Assembly: GCA_963676435.2 (NCBI GenBank) | Contig: CAXXOZ010000020.1 | Span: 124,001 to 188,000 of the forward strand | Direction of reading: 5' to 3' | Length of the DNA: 64,000 nt | DNA from: CAXXOZ01 sp963676435 | GTDB taxonomy: Bacteria > Bacillota > Clostridia > Lachnospirales > Lachnospiraceae | Shown here: positions 54,289 through 62,950 of the stretch, in pieces | Position numbering within the stretch: the stretch's first letter is position 1 | Layout: every line of letters starts with the position of its first letter | Notes under the pieces: generated by a model | Seen by the model: only the letters and a program-made list of their open reading frames with translations | Database searches by the model: none | What the model was told of the DNA's origin: nothing | Made by a program: the position numbers and the translations under genes

Positions 54289-55940
54289 ATATCAATCCTT
54301 TTCAGTATAATAGTTCTATCATCTACAGCCCTATATTCAGGTTTTATTGTAATTTGATTTTGCCTCGCCCATTTCATTTTTCCAAACCATGTAAAAATAA
54401 AGTTTCCCTTGACTTTCTTTTCATATATTTCACAATAATATTTATCAATAAAGTCTAATATGAATTTTTGAACTTCAAATCCAGCATATGGTGCATAGGC
54501 ACTTTGGCAACCCGCCTCACTTTTTAAATATTTCCTGCTATCTTCAATAACTGAAATATTGAAATGACCTTGTGAATCGAAAATGTTATTGTAGGTAAAA
54601 TCATTTACTTCTGAATTCAGGATAATGGCATGCCCTGCAATTAAATATGGTTCCACCCAAATAACAATGCATTGTTTAACAACCTTTTCTTTAAAAAGCT
54701 GCACAAATTCTTTTTCTAATACACTATTCCCAACTGTAACAAAAACTAAATCATATTCATTAAAAAACTCTCTATTTTCCTCAATTAATTCCAAAATATT
54801 TTTATGTATAGAATTACATTTAATTGTAGGATACATATCCTTCATATATTTTTCCACAGCCATTGCTTTACTTTCACATGAAATATAACTAGCTCCACAT
54901 AAATGTCTAGCAATATTATTTGACAACAAAACATCTTTATCTACAATTGAAATATTGTCAGAAATCCCAATCTCCGTAACAGCCTTTATTAGAAATGACC
55001 CAACTGAACCACAACCTACAAATAAACATTTCTTGTCAAACATAGCTTTGCCATCACCTCCTCTAGTAAAAAGTCTTTTCATTCTCATATCACAAATTTG
55101 AATTTTTTCAAATTTCCTCCCTGAATTAGCTCTAATTACACCTGCAATATTTTTCTTATTTATTGCTATACCATTGCTTTTTAACCTACCAAACTTTATC
55201 CCTAAAAGACAATTCCCCTTTCCATTATCAAACTGAGACACAATTATTGATTCTTCCTTCTGCATTAATAAGAAATTATAAAATATGCTTTTATTTTCTT
55301 TTCCAATAAGCCAAGTCTCAATGTCACGTAGAGTACATATATAAGATGTAATCACTAATTTTGATTTGACATATAGAATCCGAATCATATTATGCTCGGA
55401 AATATCTATTTTGTATTTATTTCGAACATAATCAATAATGTCATCATGACTATCTGCACAAATAAAAACATCATCAAACAAATGATATCCAATAATTAGA
55501 TGTGAATAAGAGTCATCAAAATTCAGCATTATAATTAATACATCTGATTTAGAATTCCAATATGAAATTGCTTCAACATTATATTCAAGAAAATTCTCAT
55601 CTTTAATGCTTTCTGTTAATAGTTTGATAGCTCTATCGACCATGATTGTGGATATTTCTAAAAATAATTGTGGATCTGCAATTTCTTCATTTTCATCATA
55701 TAAACACAACTGTTTGTTTGTATAAACATGTGGCACTCGAAAATCCAAATCTTGATAACAATATATTTCTGGGAATTCAAATGGATAGAAACGTGGAAAC
55801 TTCATAATCAACTCAATAGGCTGTGCTTCAACATCAATAATAATACTTATTGTATCATCACTTTCATTGTATGAACACAAGTACCCTTTACTAGACAAAT
55901 ACTCAAATACATCTTTATGCAAAGTGTATGTCCTCACCAC
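54285..55940 (-). CDS. cap2: CBASS E2-E1 fusion protein Cap2
   Basis: 551 residues. The N-terminal E2-like domain has FPRFYPFEFPEIYCYQD and the catalytic Cys in VYTNKQLCLYDENEE (C79). The C-terminal E1-like ThiF/adenylation domain has KCLFVGCGSVGSFLIKAVTE, ISIVDKDVLLSNNIARH and the active-site Cys in SEAGCQSAYAPY. Cap2 primes the CD-NTase by conjugating its C-terminus to a target. The start overlaps the CD-NTase gene by 26 bp. Full length and intact. Confidence 0.93.
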   Translation of the reverse strand: MVRTYTLHKDVFEYLSSKGYLCSYNESDDTISIIIDVEAQPIELIMKFPRFYPFEFPEIYCYQDLDFRVPHVYTNKQLCLYDENEEIADPQLFLEISTIMVDRAIKLLTESIKDENFLEYNVEAISYWNSKSDVLIIMLNFDDSYSHLIIGYHLFDDVFICADSHDDIIDYVRNKYKIDISEHNMIRILYVKSKLVITSYICTLRDIETWLIGKENKSIFYNFLLMQKEESIIVSQFDNGKGNCLLGIKFGRLKSNGIAINKKNIAGVIRANSGRKFEKIQICDMRMKRLFTRGGDGKAMFDKKCLFVGCGSVGSFLIKAVTEIGISDNISIVDKDVLLSNNIARHLCGASYISCESKAMAVEKYMKDMYPTIKCNSIHKNILELIEENREFFNEYDLVFVTVGNSVLEKEFVQLFKEKVVKQCIVIWVEPYLIAGHAIILNSEVNDFTYNNIFDSQGHFNISVIEDSRKYLKSEAGCQSAYAPYAGFEVQKFILDFIDKYYCEIYEKKVKGNFIFTWFGKMKWARQNQITIKPEYRAVDDRTIILKRIDI

Positions 55941-56883
55941 CTAACTGAACAGGGGATGATGTCCTATCAAACACTGACTTATCTTTGTCTTCTCCTTCTG
56001 GAAATCTATCACCAAACACTCCCTGTAAAATTTCTGTTGCTTTTTTTTCATTTTTTTCTTCATATATTGCTTTGTGTATCTTATTTTTTAAAATAGTCAA
56101 TCCATTTATAACAGAATATTTTCTAGTTTCACTACAGCTAGAAAATAAGTCTTCATCAGTCGGTGTTACTGGTTTATAACATGCAAATGAATCATTTAAT
56201 TCGTCTATAATATTAGTAATAGTATCTAATAGTGATATATCTTCCCTTTCCTCGGTTATTGATAAATGATTACAAACCAAAATTGAAACTGCCATTCCAG
56301 GAATATCTATTCCTTTATATTCCTTCCATGCTTTTAGATATTTCACTAAATGTCTAACAACTTGCCCATTATCATTAACAACTCCCTGAAACCAATCAGT
56401 AAATGCTTTGGGATCGCTTTCAATCCATCCTTTTGACTTGTGAGCTAGATAAGCGATATTATTTTCTTTCTCGTCAGTCCCTAATATATAAATAGGCAAA
56501 TCAATATGATAGCTATCAACATAAATTATTCTAACACATGTATTTTTATCTATTGGTTCTTTTGATGTATGACCTTTAACCGCATCAGTTATCCATGAAT
56601 GAACTGTCGCTGTACTTGGCCAGCTACTCTTATCGTTACCATAGCCCTGAAGATATACCCCATTATCCAAATCAAAATCTTCACCTTCAAGTGGCATTAT
56701 CGCAACGTTCATTGTATATGAACCTTGCATACAATGTTTCGGCCTTTTCCTATTTTTCTCTACAAAATTGTCGCCTACCTTTTTCCGTAAGGCATCCCTT
56801 CCTTTTGTTATTTTATCTTTGTATTCTTTTGTAAGGGTAATTTCATTATTGAAATCTAAAAAAACATTGTTTAAGTTAAGCAT
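55915..56883 (-). CDS. CBASS cGAS/DncV-like nucleotidyltransferase (CD-NTase)
   Basis: 322 residues with AAAAGGAG upstream. The polymerase-beta-type core shows the GS motif in MQGSYTMNVAI (G54, S55), the DxD in EDFDLDNGVYL and the third Asp in YHIDLPIYI (D128). The C-terminal helical domain ends GGEDIHFA. It makes a cyclic oligonucleotide alarm signal on phage infection. The flexible tail ending in Ala fits the C-terminus that Cap2 conjugates in DncV-type systems. First gene of the operon. The product nucleotide cannot be deduced here. Confidence 0.93.
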   Translation of the reverse strand: MLNLNNVFLDFNNEITLTKEYKDKITKGRDALRKKVGDNFVEKNRKRPKHCMQGSYTMNVAIMPLEGEDFDLDNGVYLQGYGNDKSSWPSTATVHSWITDAVKGHTSKEPIDKNTCVRIIYVDSYHIDLPIYILGTDEKENNIAYLAHKSKGWIESDPKAFTDWFQGVVNDNGQVVRHLVKYLKAWKEYKGIDIPGMAVSILVCNHLSITEEREDISLLDTITNIIDELNDSFACYKPVTPTDEDLFSSCSETRKYSVINGLTILKNKIHKAIYEEKNEKKATEILQGVFGDRFPEGEDKDKSVFDRTSSPVQLGGEDIHFA

Positions 56884-57420
56884 CTTTTATCTCCTTTTCA
56901 ATTATACATTATTCACAGTATCCTTTTTTAATATATTTTTTATCTAAAAATCCCCTATTATTTTATTTTAAAGAATAATATAACTATTATTCAACATTTA
57001 TATTAAAAAACTGCAAAAAAATAATTTATTTTGCAGTCAAACTATCTTGGTTTTGTTATAAATCTATCACAGAAGACTACTAACTTTTCGTCATTACATT
57101 TTTACAATTTCCTTTTCTATATTTTGATAACATTTTTAATTTTAGCAAGAATTATTAATATTGTCAAACAATTCCAAGCTTTTAGTTTTTACTTTTTCAA
57201 TAATACAAATCGTATCATATTTTCTAGAAAAATTAGCCACTATATAAAGAATTTACACATTCAATATTTTATTTCGTGGACTTAATGATAAAATTTCTGA
57301 CATTTAAACTCCTTTCAATTTAAAATTAAATAGTAGATTTATTTATTTTATTACTGTACTCCTAATAAACAAATTAACTTTTACGTAGTAACCTAATCCG
57401 ACATACTGTAGTTAATAAAA
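56884..57420. other. Gene-poor stretch with a minus-strand gene relic and terminator
   Basis: A perfect hairpin, ACTGCAAAA-aaataattta-TTTTGCAGT (57010-57037), runs into TTTTTTAATA on the minus strand. Upstream of it on that strand (57040-57316) a strong AAAGGAG and ATG (MSEILSLSPRNKILNV) lead into a stop, after which the same frame stays open (SRKYDTICIIEKVKTKSLEL). This looks like a small gene damaged by a stop. No family recognised. Confidence 0.35.
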
Positions 57421-57774
57421 TAATTATGATGAAAGGAGAAATTATATTAATGATTGCAAAGTATCAAATCAACAAATAATACACTCACTAAGTGCTTATT
57501 TCAATAAAGCAAAGTTCATGCAATCAACATAGCCGGTTACATTCATTTTTCTTTAAAAAATGGAAGGTAAACGGCGAAGTCCCAGATGATTAGTAATTAA
57601 TTAGTATTACTGATGAACTGTGGAAATATTCAAAACCCCTAGAATTTGTATGTATTTATATAAATTCACGACAGGATTTAGGGAAATCCACTTAGGAGCA
57701 GTCGTAAACAGCTCTTCAAGTCCGAAAGGGCAAAGCTTAACAAATCAATATCAAACTAATAAGAAGGGATAACT
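57421..57774 (+). ncRNA. Structured leader with mini-ORF before an integrase gene (candidate)
   Basis: AAAGGAG at 57432-57438 precedes a 9-codon ORF, MIAKYQINK (57450-57479). Downstream are several stems: agtaat ... attact (57592-57611), acgac ... gtcgt (57668-57705) enclosing ggattt-aggg-aaatcc (57674-57689), then gtccgaaagggcaaagctt. The next gene starts at 57775. A translated leader plus stems suggests attenuation or a structured regulatory RNA. Not matched to a known class. Confidence 0.4.
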
Positions 57775-58707
57775 ATGTCTAAATAGAAAAGAAAAACAAA
57801 AACCCACTCCTTAGAAGGACAAACAACATATGCTTTAAGGTGCCAGTTAAAAATAGGTGAATCTAAATATGATGCAAAACAAAAATCCAGATCAGCAAGA
57901 GAAAACCTTAATGAGTTAGATAAACTTAAAAGCGATATGATTTATACCGAGGGAATTTATTCATGGTCTACATATGAATCATATAAAAAACATTGCGTTC
58001 AGTTTGCAAAATGGGCAAAGAAAAAATATGGCTGCAAAAACTTATTTGAGCTAAAACAATATATTGAAGAATATATTTACTATCGTGTTGCAAAAAACAT
58101 CTCTGCAAGCACTATCAAGCTTGATGTTTCTGCAATAGGTAAATTGTATAAAATACACTCAACCGATTTAAACATTGATACACCTTCTAGAAAAAGAGCT
58201 GATATTAAACGTTTTCGTAATTATAAACCTGAAGAACATAAAACTCATTGCAGAAAAAATAAAAGGGTAATTGATTATATTAGTGGCACTGGTTTAAGAA
58301 GACATGAATTAAAAAAGGCCCTCGTAAATGATATTTATGAAAAAGATGGTTCTTTATTCATACACACAGTTGGCAAAGGTGGTAAACCAAGAGATGCATT
58401 AATTAATTCAGATTTTGAAAGCCATATTAAAAATTGTATAAAAGATTTAAGACCTGCTGAAAGAATCTTTGACGATAATGAATTAAAAAACAAGATTGAA
58501 TATCATTACTACAGAGCAGAATATGCATGTTCAATTTATAAAAAATTCGCCAGAAATATTTCTGACATACCTGCAAAAGACAAGTACATCTGTAGAAATG
58601 ATAAAGCTGGCGTAATCTATGATAAAGTTGCAATGCTAATAGTTTCTAGAAATTTAGGTCATAACAGAATTAATGTAATAGCAAACAACTATTTATATCA
58701 ATTATAA
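57775..58707 (+). pseudogene. Tyrosine recombinase with an early in-frame stop
   Basis: ATG at 57775 follows AGAAGGG; codon 4 is TAG (MSK*KRKTKTHSLEGQTTY). The same frame then stays open to 58707. It shows a SAM-like core-binding domain (STYESYKKHCVQFAKWAKKK) and a catalytic domain with Arg in SGTGLRRHELKKAL and a C-terminal LGHNRINVIANNYLYQL with His and Tyr. It is not closely related to the other integrases here. Unless TAG is read through, no full product forms. The first later Met is at 57937. Confidence 0.75.
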
Positions 58708-58773
58708 AAACTTTTAAATAGAAAATTTTAACGTCATTCTTATAAAAAAAACTGAAAGGAGGAGTGATTTGAT

Positions 58774-59761
58774 ATGGAACTAACAATTATAGAAACAGAA
58801 CTATTAACAAACCATATTTTTCTGATAAAATTAAATCCAAAGGTATGCTGGAAACATTATGTACATTGAAAATAGAAAAAGTAGAAAAAATACATCCATA
58901 TGAAATCACCTCTCCTAAGCCTGGCGCAAAAGATAAGCGTTGGCAAACTTATGTTTATGATGAAAATTATTATAACAACAGAAGAAAAATTCATGGTTAC
59001 ACAAAAAAAGAAATATATCAAGAACTATATAAGATATATTTTGAAAATGAAACGGCGCAAACACTTGAAACATATTTTCCATTGGGGTTAGACTTTCGTG
59101 AAAAAAGAAATAAATCACCTCTCACACTAAGGAGAAATGCTAATCATTGGAATAAAAATATCTTGCTATTCATTCTGATGATACAAAAGTCTTTGCTATA
59201 TTCCTTCTCTTCTTATTAGTTTTAAGAATCGGAGAAATTGTTGCTCTTGAATGGAACGATGTTGATTTTAAACATTCAGTTTTAAGGTTAAGAAAAATGG
59301 AAACATTAGTGGAAGATGAAAACAAGAATCTAATTCCCGTAGTAGAAAACTATATGAAAGGCAAAAAAGATTATTCTATTAGAAATCTTTCTTTATCAGA
59401 AAGTGAAATTGAAATCTTTAAAAAAGTTAGAGCAATTAACAAAGAATATAATTATATAGATAATGATTATATTTTCTGTGATAAAAATGGACGTATGAAC
59501 ACAAGAAAATTAGATAGCCGATTAAGATATATTTCTGAAAAGGCTGGCTTTGAAAAAGCAAAATCTTCACATGACATAAGACGAACCGTTGCAACAGAAT
59601 TGTTTATAAACGGTGTTGAACTTGAATTAATTAGAGGATTTCTTGGTCATAGAGATATAAAAACAACAAAAGAATACATTTACGATTTTGATAGAGAAGA
59701 AAAAGAAAGTCAAATCTTAATCAACGGAAGACTTGGACTCAATGGACTCAAAACTAGTTAA
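58774..59761 (+). pseudogene. Damaged integrase next to tmRNA, relative of the 46.6-kb integrase
   Basis: AAGGAGG and ATG at 58774, then frameshifts. The arm domain (KVEKIHPYEITSPKPGAKDK, WQTYVYDENYY, GYTKKEIYQELYKIYF) matches the integrase at 46629 (KVHPKEV, YTYIKDDG, GVTEKEVYEKLYDFYF). Most of the core-binding domain is deleted near 59150. The catalytic part is open in another frame: LRIGEIVALEWNDVD, SSHDIRRTVATELF, FLGHRDIKTTKEYIYDF with Arg, His-x-x-Arg, His and Tyr. It ends 55 bp before the tmRNA 3' end, so its element used tmRNA as target. Confidence 0.85.
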
Positions 59762-59773
59762 AAACAAAAAAGC

Positions 59774-59801
59774 CGAAAAGCCAGTATCTATAGGCTTTTC
59801 G
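59774..59801 (-). terminator. Terminator of tmRNA
   Basis: CGAAAAGCC ... GGCTTTTCG stem; on the minus strand followed by GCTTTTTTG. It lies 15 bp past the tmRNA 3' end. Confidence 0.8.
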
Positions 59802-59815
59802 ACCAATCTCACCAA

Positions 59816-60166
59816 TGGAGCTGACGGGAATTGAACCCGTGTCCGAAATCTTTTCCATTAAGGCATCTCCCATAACAGTCATTATTTTAAGATTCCCCTC
59901 ATCAAACGCCTAATGACAGGCTTGAAAATCAGGTAGCTTCATAAGTTCTTTTATCCCCTCAAAGCTTTGGAGACAAAGTGCTCCGTATCATTTGATGCCG
60001 ATTCTTAAGCTACGGAAGACTTAAGGTCGACAACAGCAACTAGGCTGCGAACGCTAAAGCGTTATTATTATTTTTTGCGTTTATTTTAAACGATGGTCTT
60101 TGACGCAGTCCAACCTGCGTATGGCTTCCTTAACTTCTAAAACCCCGTCGAAACCAGTGCAGCCCC
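59816..60166 (-). ncRNA. ssrA: Transfer-messenger RNA (tmRNA)
   Basis: 351 nt. The 5' end GGGGCTGCACTGGTTTCGAC and the 3' end GGGTTCAATTCCCGTCAGCT plus CCA are diagnostic; the acceptor GGGGCTG pairs with CAGCTCC. The CCA is not fully encoded beyond the discriminator A. The tag frame (60040-60078) gives AKNNNNALAFAA then TAG. With SmpB it rescues stalled ribosomes and tags proteins for degradation. The 3' end is a common integration target, and damaged integrases lie directly beside it. Confidence 0.96.
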
Positions 60167-60215
60167 TAATATTAATTAGGGCTTTCCCTAGTGCGACTTA
60201 ATTTTAGTCGTATTT

Positions 60216-60244
60216 ATGATATAACTTATATCGACAAATGTCAA
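60216..60244 (-). promoter_or_regulatory. tmRNA promoter
   Basis: -35 TTGACA (60239-60244), 17-bp spacer, -10 TATCAT (60216-60221). This would give a leader of about 40 nt ahead of the mature 5' end, removed by RNase P. Confidence 0.75.
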
Positions 60245-60250
60245 TATAAA

Positions 60251-60290
60251 CTTTAATCTGATTCTTTTTGCTTTAATCTGATTCTTTTTG
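60251..60290. repeat. 20-bp tandem duplication over the receptor gene stop codon
   Basis: ctttaatctgattctttttg occurs twice in direct succession (60251-60270, 60271-60290). The second copy, first on the coding strand, carries the receptor's last codons and stop. The other repeats them after the stop. Confidence 0.9.
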
Positions 60291-61724
60291 CAAATTGTCA
60301 CTCGACCTCTTCATCTCCAAAGCAGCTTCGTAAATTAAATTTATTTTAGAATTCTGTTCCTCAAAAGTTGCCATCATTTCATTGGTTGCATCTGACTGCT
60401 CTTTAGAAACATTTGAAATGTTTTCAGTTTCTGTTTTTATTTCATTAAAAAGTTTGGATACTCCTTCAATCAAATCTTCTTCTTCTGAAATAGTAACATC
60501 TATCTCTCTATAAGATTCATGTATATTTTTAAAGCTTGTATTCACATTCTTTACTATTTCTTCGCCTTCTAAAGTAGCTTCACTACCACTTTTGACCTGC
60601 ACTACTACACTACCTGTTTTTTTCTTGATTTCTTCTAAAATTTCTGAAATGTTTTGGACTACTTTTGAACTTTCTTCTGCAAGTTTTCCGACCTCGTCTG
60701 CGACAATTGCAAAAACTCTTCCTGCTTCTCCTGCTCTTGCGGCTTCAATTGAAGCATTTAATGAGAGCAAATTAGTCTGCTCTGCAATCTGAGTAATACT
60801 TGATAGGAACATATTTATATTTTCCATATCTACTTGTAGCTCTTCAACATCAGATAAAGATTTATTTACTGATGTACTTATAATTTCAAACTGCCTATTC
60901 ATTTTAATCAAATCATCTGAACCTTCATTTATAACCGAATTTGAATTTGTAGAAACTTCATGAAGTTTTTCTTTAGCATTATTCACACTATCAATTTTAT
61001 TCTTAGCATCATTCATCATGCTGTCTATATTCATTGTACTTTCAAACTGACCATTTATTCCTTCTGAAAGTTCTTCAACAATATCTTGCATTGATTCACT
61101 TGTTTCTAAAAGAGATTCTATATTTGCATTAACACTACCTATTTCTTTATTAAGTTCTGATGAAGTATTCTGAACATTGTTCATCATATTTTCTATCTCC
61201 ACCAAAGTTTTACCAGCTTTCTCTTTTTCTTTTTCTGCTTTTATTATCAAACCTCTTCCCCAGTGAGAAACAAGGAAAAGTACAAAACCACCAAACATAC
61301 TTAAAACAACTGTCATAATAAGATGTCCTATTTCCCAATCGCTTGCAGAAAGTTGAAAATATAGATTTGCTGCAAGACATATAATATAACTTATTATAAT
61401 TAAAAACTTATCTATATACAAAGATGCCATTATAACACCCATCAAGATCATAAATACAGAAAAATCCGTAATTATATACATTAAATATATCACTTCAAAC
61501 ATCAACAAAATAAAAAGTAAACTTTTTACAACATTTGGTATTTTTTTTAATAGTAAAAACACCCCTGTAATAGGTATAAAAACAACATAAACTAAATATG
61601 CTATAAAATCAGGGTAGACGCCTTTGATTGAAAATGCCAGTACAACAAAAGATGAAGCAAACATCAGAAAGAATAATATAACATTTACCATTTTTTCAAA
61701 GCTCTTTAGAACAGCATTAAACAT
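60273..61724 (-). CDS. Methyl-accepting chemotaxis protein
   Basis: 483 residues. The N-terminal ~165 hold about six membrane helices and no periplasmic ligand domain. The C-terminal cytoplasmic signalling domain is a long coiled coil with the conserved tip AEQTNLLSLNASIEAARAGE then GRVFAIVADEVGKLAEESS. It would relay a signal to CheA/CheW. The multi-helix input suggests sensing within the membrane. The last codons and stop sit in a 20-bp tandem duplication, so its C-terminus is unchanged. Part of the chromosomal side of the tmRNA. Confidence 0.92.
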   Translation of the reverse strand: MFNAVLKSFEKMVNVILFFLMFASSFVVLAFSIKGVYPDFIAYLVYVVFIPITGVFLLLKKIPNVVKSLLFILLMFEVIYLMYIITDFSVFMILMGVIMASLYIDKFLIIISYIICLAANLYFQLSASDWEIGHLIMTVVLSMFGGFVLFLVSHWGRGLIIKAEKEKEKAGKTLVEIENMMNNVQNTSSELNKEIGSVNANIESLLETSESMQDIVEELSEGINGQFESTMNIDSMMNDAKNKIDSVNNAKEKLHEVSTNSNSVINEGSDDLIKMNRQFEIISTSVNKSLSDVEELQVDMENINMFLSSITQIAEQTNLLSLNASIEAARAGEAGRVFAIVADEVGKLAEESSKVVQNISEILEEIKKKTGSVVVQVKSGSEATLEGEEIVKNVNTSFKNIHESYREIDVTISEEEDLIEGVSKLFNEIKTETENISNVSKEQSDATNEMMATFEEQNSKINLIYEAALEMKRSSDNLQKESD

Positions 61725-61888
61725 AAGTGTTTTCTCCTCACATGTACTTAAGATATATTCATTTTACAATTTATTTAATCCAATTACAAATTTTTTTTAG
61801 TTTCACTCACATTTCACACTCATTTCATTTGTGTTTCAAATACTAATGCTAAACTTAGTAATAATTTTTTATGAAAGCAGGTAAGTTA

Positions 61889-62878
61889 ATGTTAACAATA
61901 AAAGAAAATCTCTTAGAAACTATAAATGGTGGAAATCCCGATCGTTTTGTTAATCAATTTGAACCGTTTAAATTAATATTCAATCCTTTCATGGCTTCTA
62001 ACCCTAGCCCTGAATATGGCGAATTAAATGTAGTTAACAACTGGGGAGTAACTACTTCTTGGCCTGAAGGTACTCCAGGAAAATTTCCAGTACACACTAA
62101 AGATAAAATAGTTATCAAAGATATAACAAAATGGAAAGATTATGTAAAAGCACCAAATGTTAAATTTTCAGAAGAACTATGGCAACCATTTATTGAAGAA
62201 GCTGAAAAAGTAGATAGAAGTGAATATTTTGTTACTCCATTTTTAGCTCCTGGTATTTTTGAACAATGTCACTATTTAGGCGAAATCCAGGAAACATTAG
62301 TAAATTTTTATGAAGAACCAGAACATATGAAAGAACTTATAAAATATCTTACTGAGTGGGAATGTGAATTGGCAGAAGAAATATGTAAATATTTAAAACC
62401 CGATGCCCTCTTTCATCATGATGATTGGGGAAGTCAAATTTCTACATTCATTTCGCCAGAAATGTTTGAAGAATTTCTTTTCCCTGCATATAAGCAACTA
62501 TATGGTAAATATAAATCTTTAGGAGTAGAGATAATTGTACATCATTCTGATTCCTATGCCGCAACACTTGTTCCATATATGATAGATATGGGTATCGATA
62601 TATGGCAAGGAGTTATTAATACAAACAACATTCCAGAACTAATAAAAAAATATGGTGGCAAATTAACATTTATGGGCGGTATAGATAGTTCAAAAGTTGA
62701 CTTTGAAGGATGGACCAAAGAAATAATATCCGAAGAGGTTAAAAATGCTTGTGATGAAAATGGAAAACTATTTTTTATACCAAATGCATCTCAGGGAATG
62801 CCAAAAAGTACTTACTCTGGAGTGTATGAAATACTTTCAGAAGAAATAGATAAATACAGCAACAACTTTTTTATATAG
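61889..62878 (+). CDS. Uroporphyrinogen decarboxylase (UroD) family protein, methyltransferase-like
   Basis: About 329 residues from MLTIKENLLETINGGNPDRF, preceded by AAAGCAGG; an ATG 18 bp upstream is possible. UroD/MtaA-type TIM barrel: NQFEPFKLIFNPF, WEGxP-like SWPEGTPGKFP, FHHDDWGSQISTFISPEMFE, GVEIIVHHSDSYAATLVPYM and GKLTFMGGID. Members of this branch in acetogens and methanogens move methyl groups between corrinoid proteins and carriers. The zinc-binding HxC motif of MtaA is replaced here by HHSDSY, so the zinc site may differ. No corrinoid protein gene is seen nearby. Confidence 0.82.
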   Translation: MLTIKENLLETINGGNPDRFVNQFEPFKLIFNPFMASNPSPEYGELNVVNNWGVTTSWPEGTPGKFPVHTKDKIVIKDITKWKDYVKAPNVKFSEELWQPFIEEAEKVDRSEYFVTPFLAPGIFEQCHYLGEIQETLVNFYEEPEHMKELIKYLTEWECELAEEICKYLKPDALFHHDDWGSQISTFISPEMFEEFLFPAYKQLYGKYKSLGVEIIVHHSDSYAATLVPYMIDMGIDIWQGVINTNNIPELIKKYGGKLTFMGGIDSSKVDFEGWTKEIISEEVKNACDENGKLFFIPNASQGMPKSTYSGVYEILSEEIDKYSNNFFI

Positions 62879-62910
62879 ATACCACATTCTCCTCACTGTT
62901 TTATATTTTC

Positions 62911-62950
62911 AAAAAAGGAAGATAATCTTTTTTAATTATCTTCCTTTTTT
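62911..62950. terminator. Bidirectional terminator
   Basis: AAAAAAGGAAGATAAT-cttttttа-type loop-ATTATCTTCCTTTTTT, a perfect 16-bp stem between the converging UroD-family and FAD-oxidoreductase genes. Confidence 0.85.

Noticed and set aside
57031..57285. 84-residue plus-strand ORF with TTG start
   Set aside because: No ribosome site; it overlaps a terminator hairpin and a more credible minus-strand gene relic.
57592..57650. Hammerhead-like core (CTGATGA then GAAA)
   Set aside because: Stem II would be at most 2-3 pairs and stem I cannot be formed with the sequence after the putative cleavage site.
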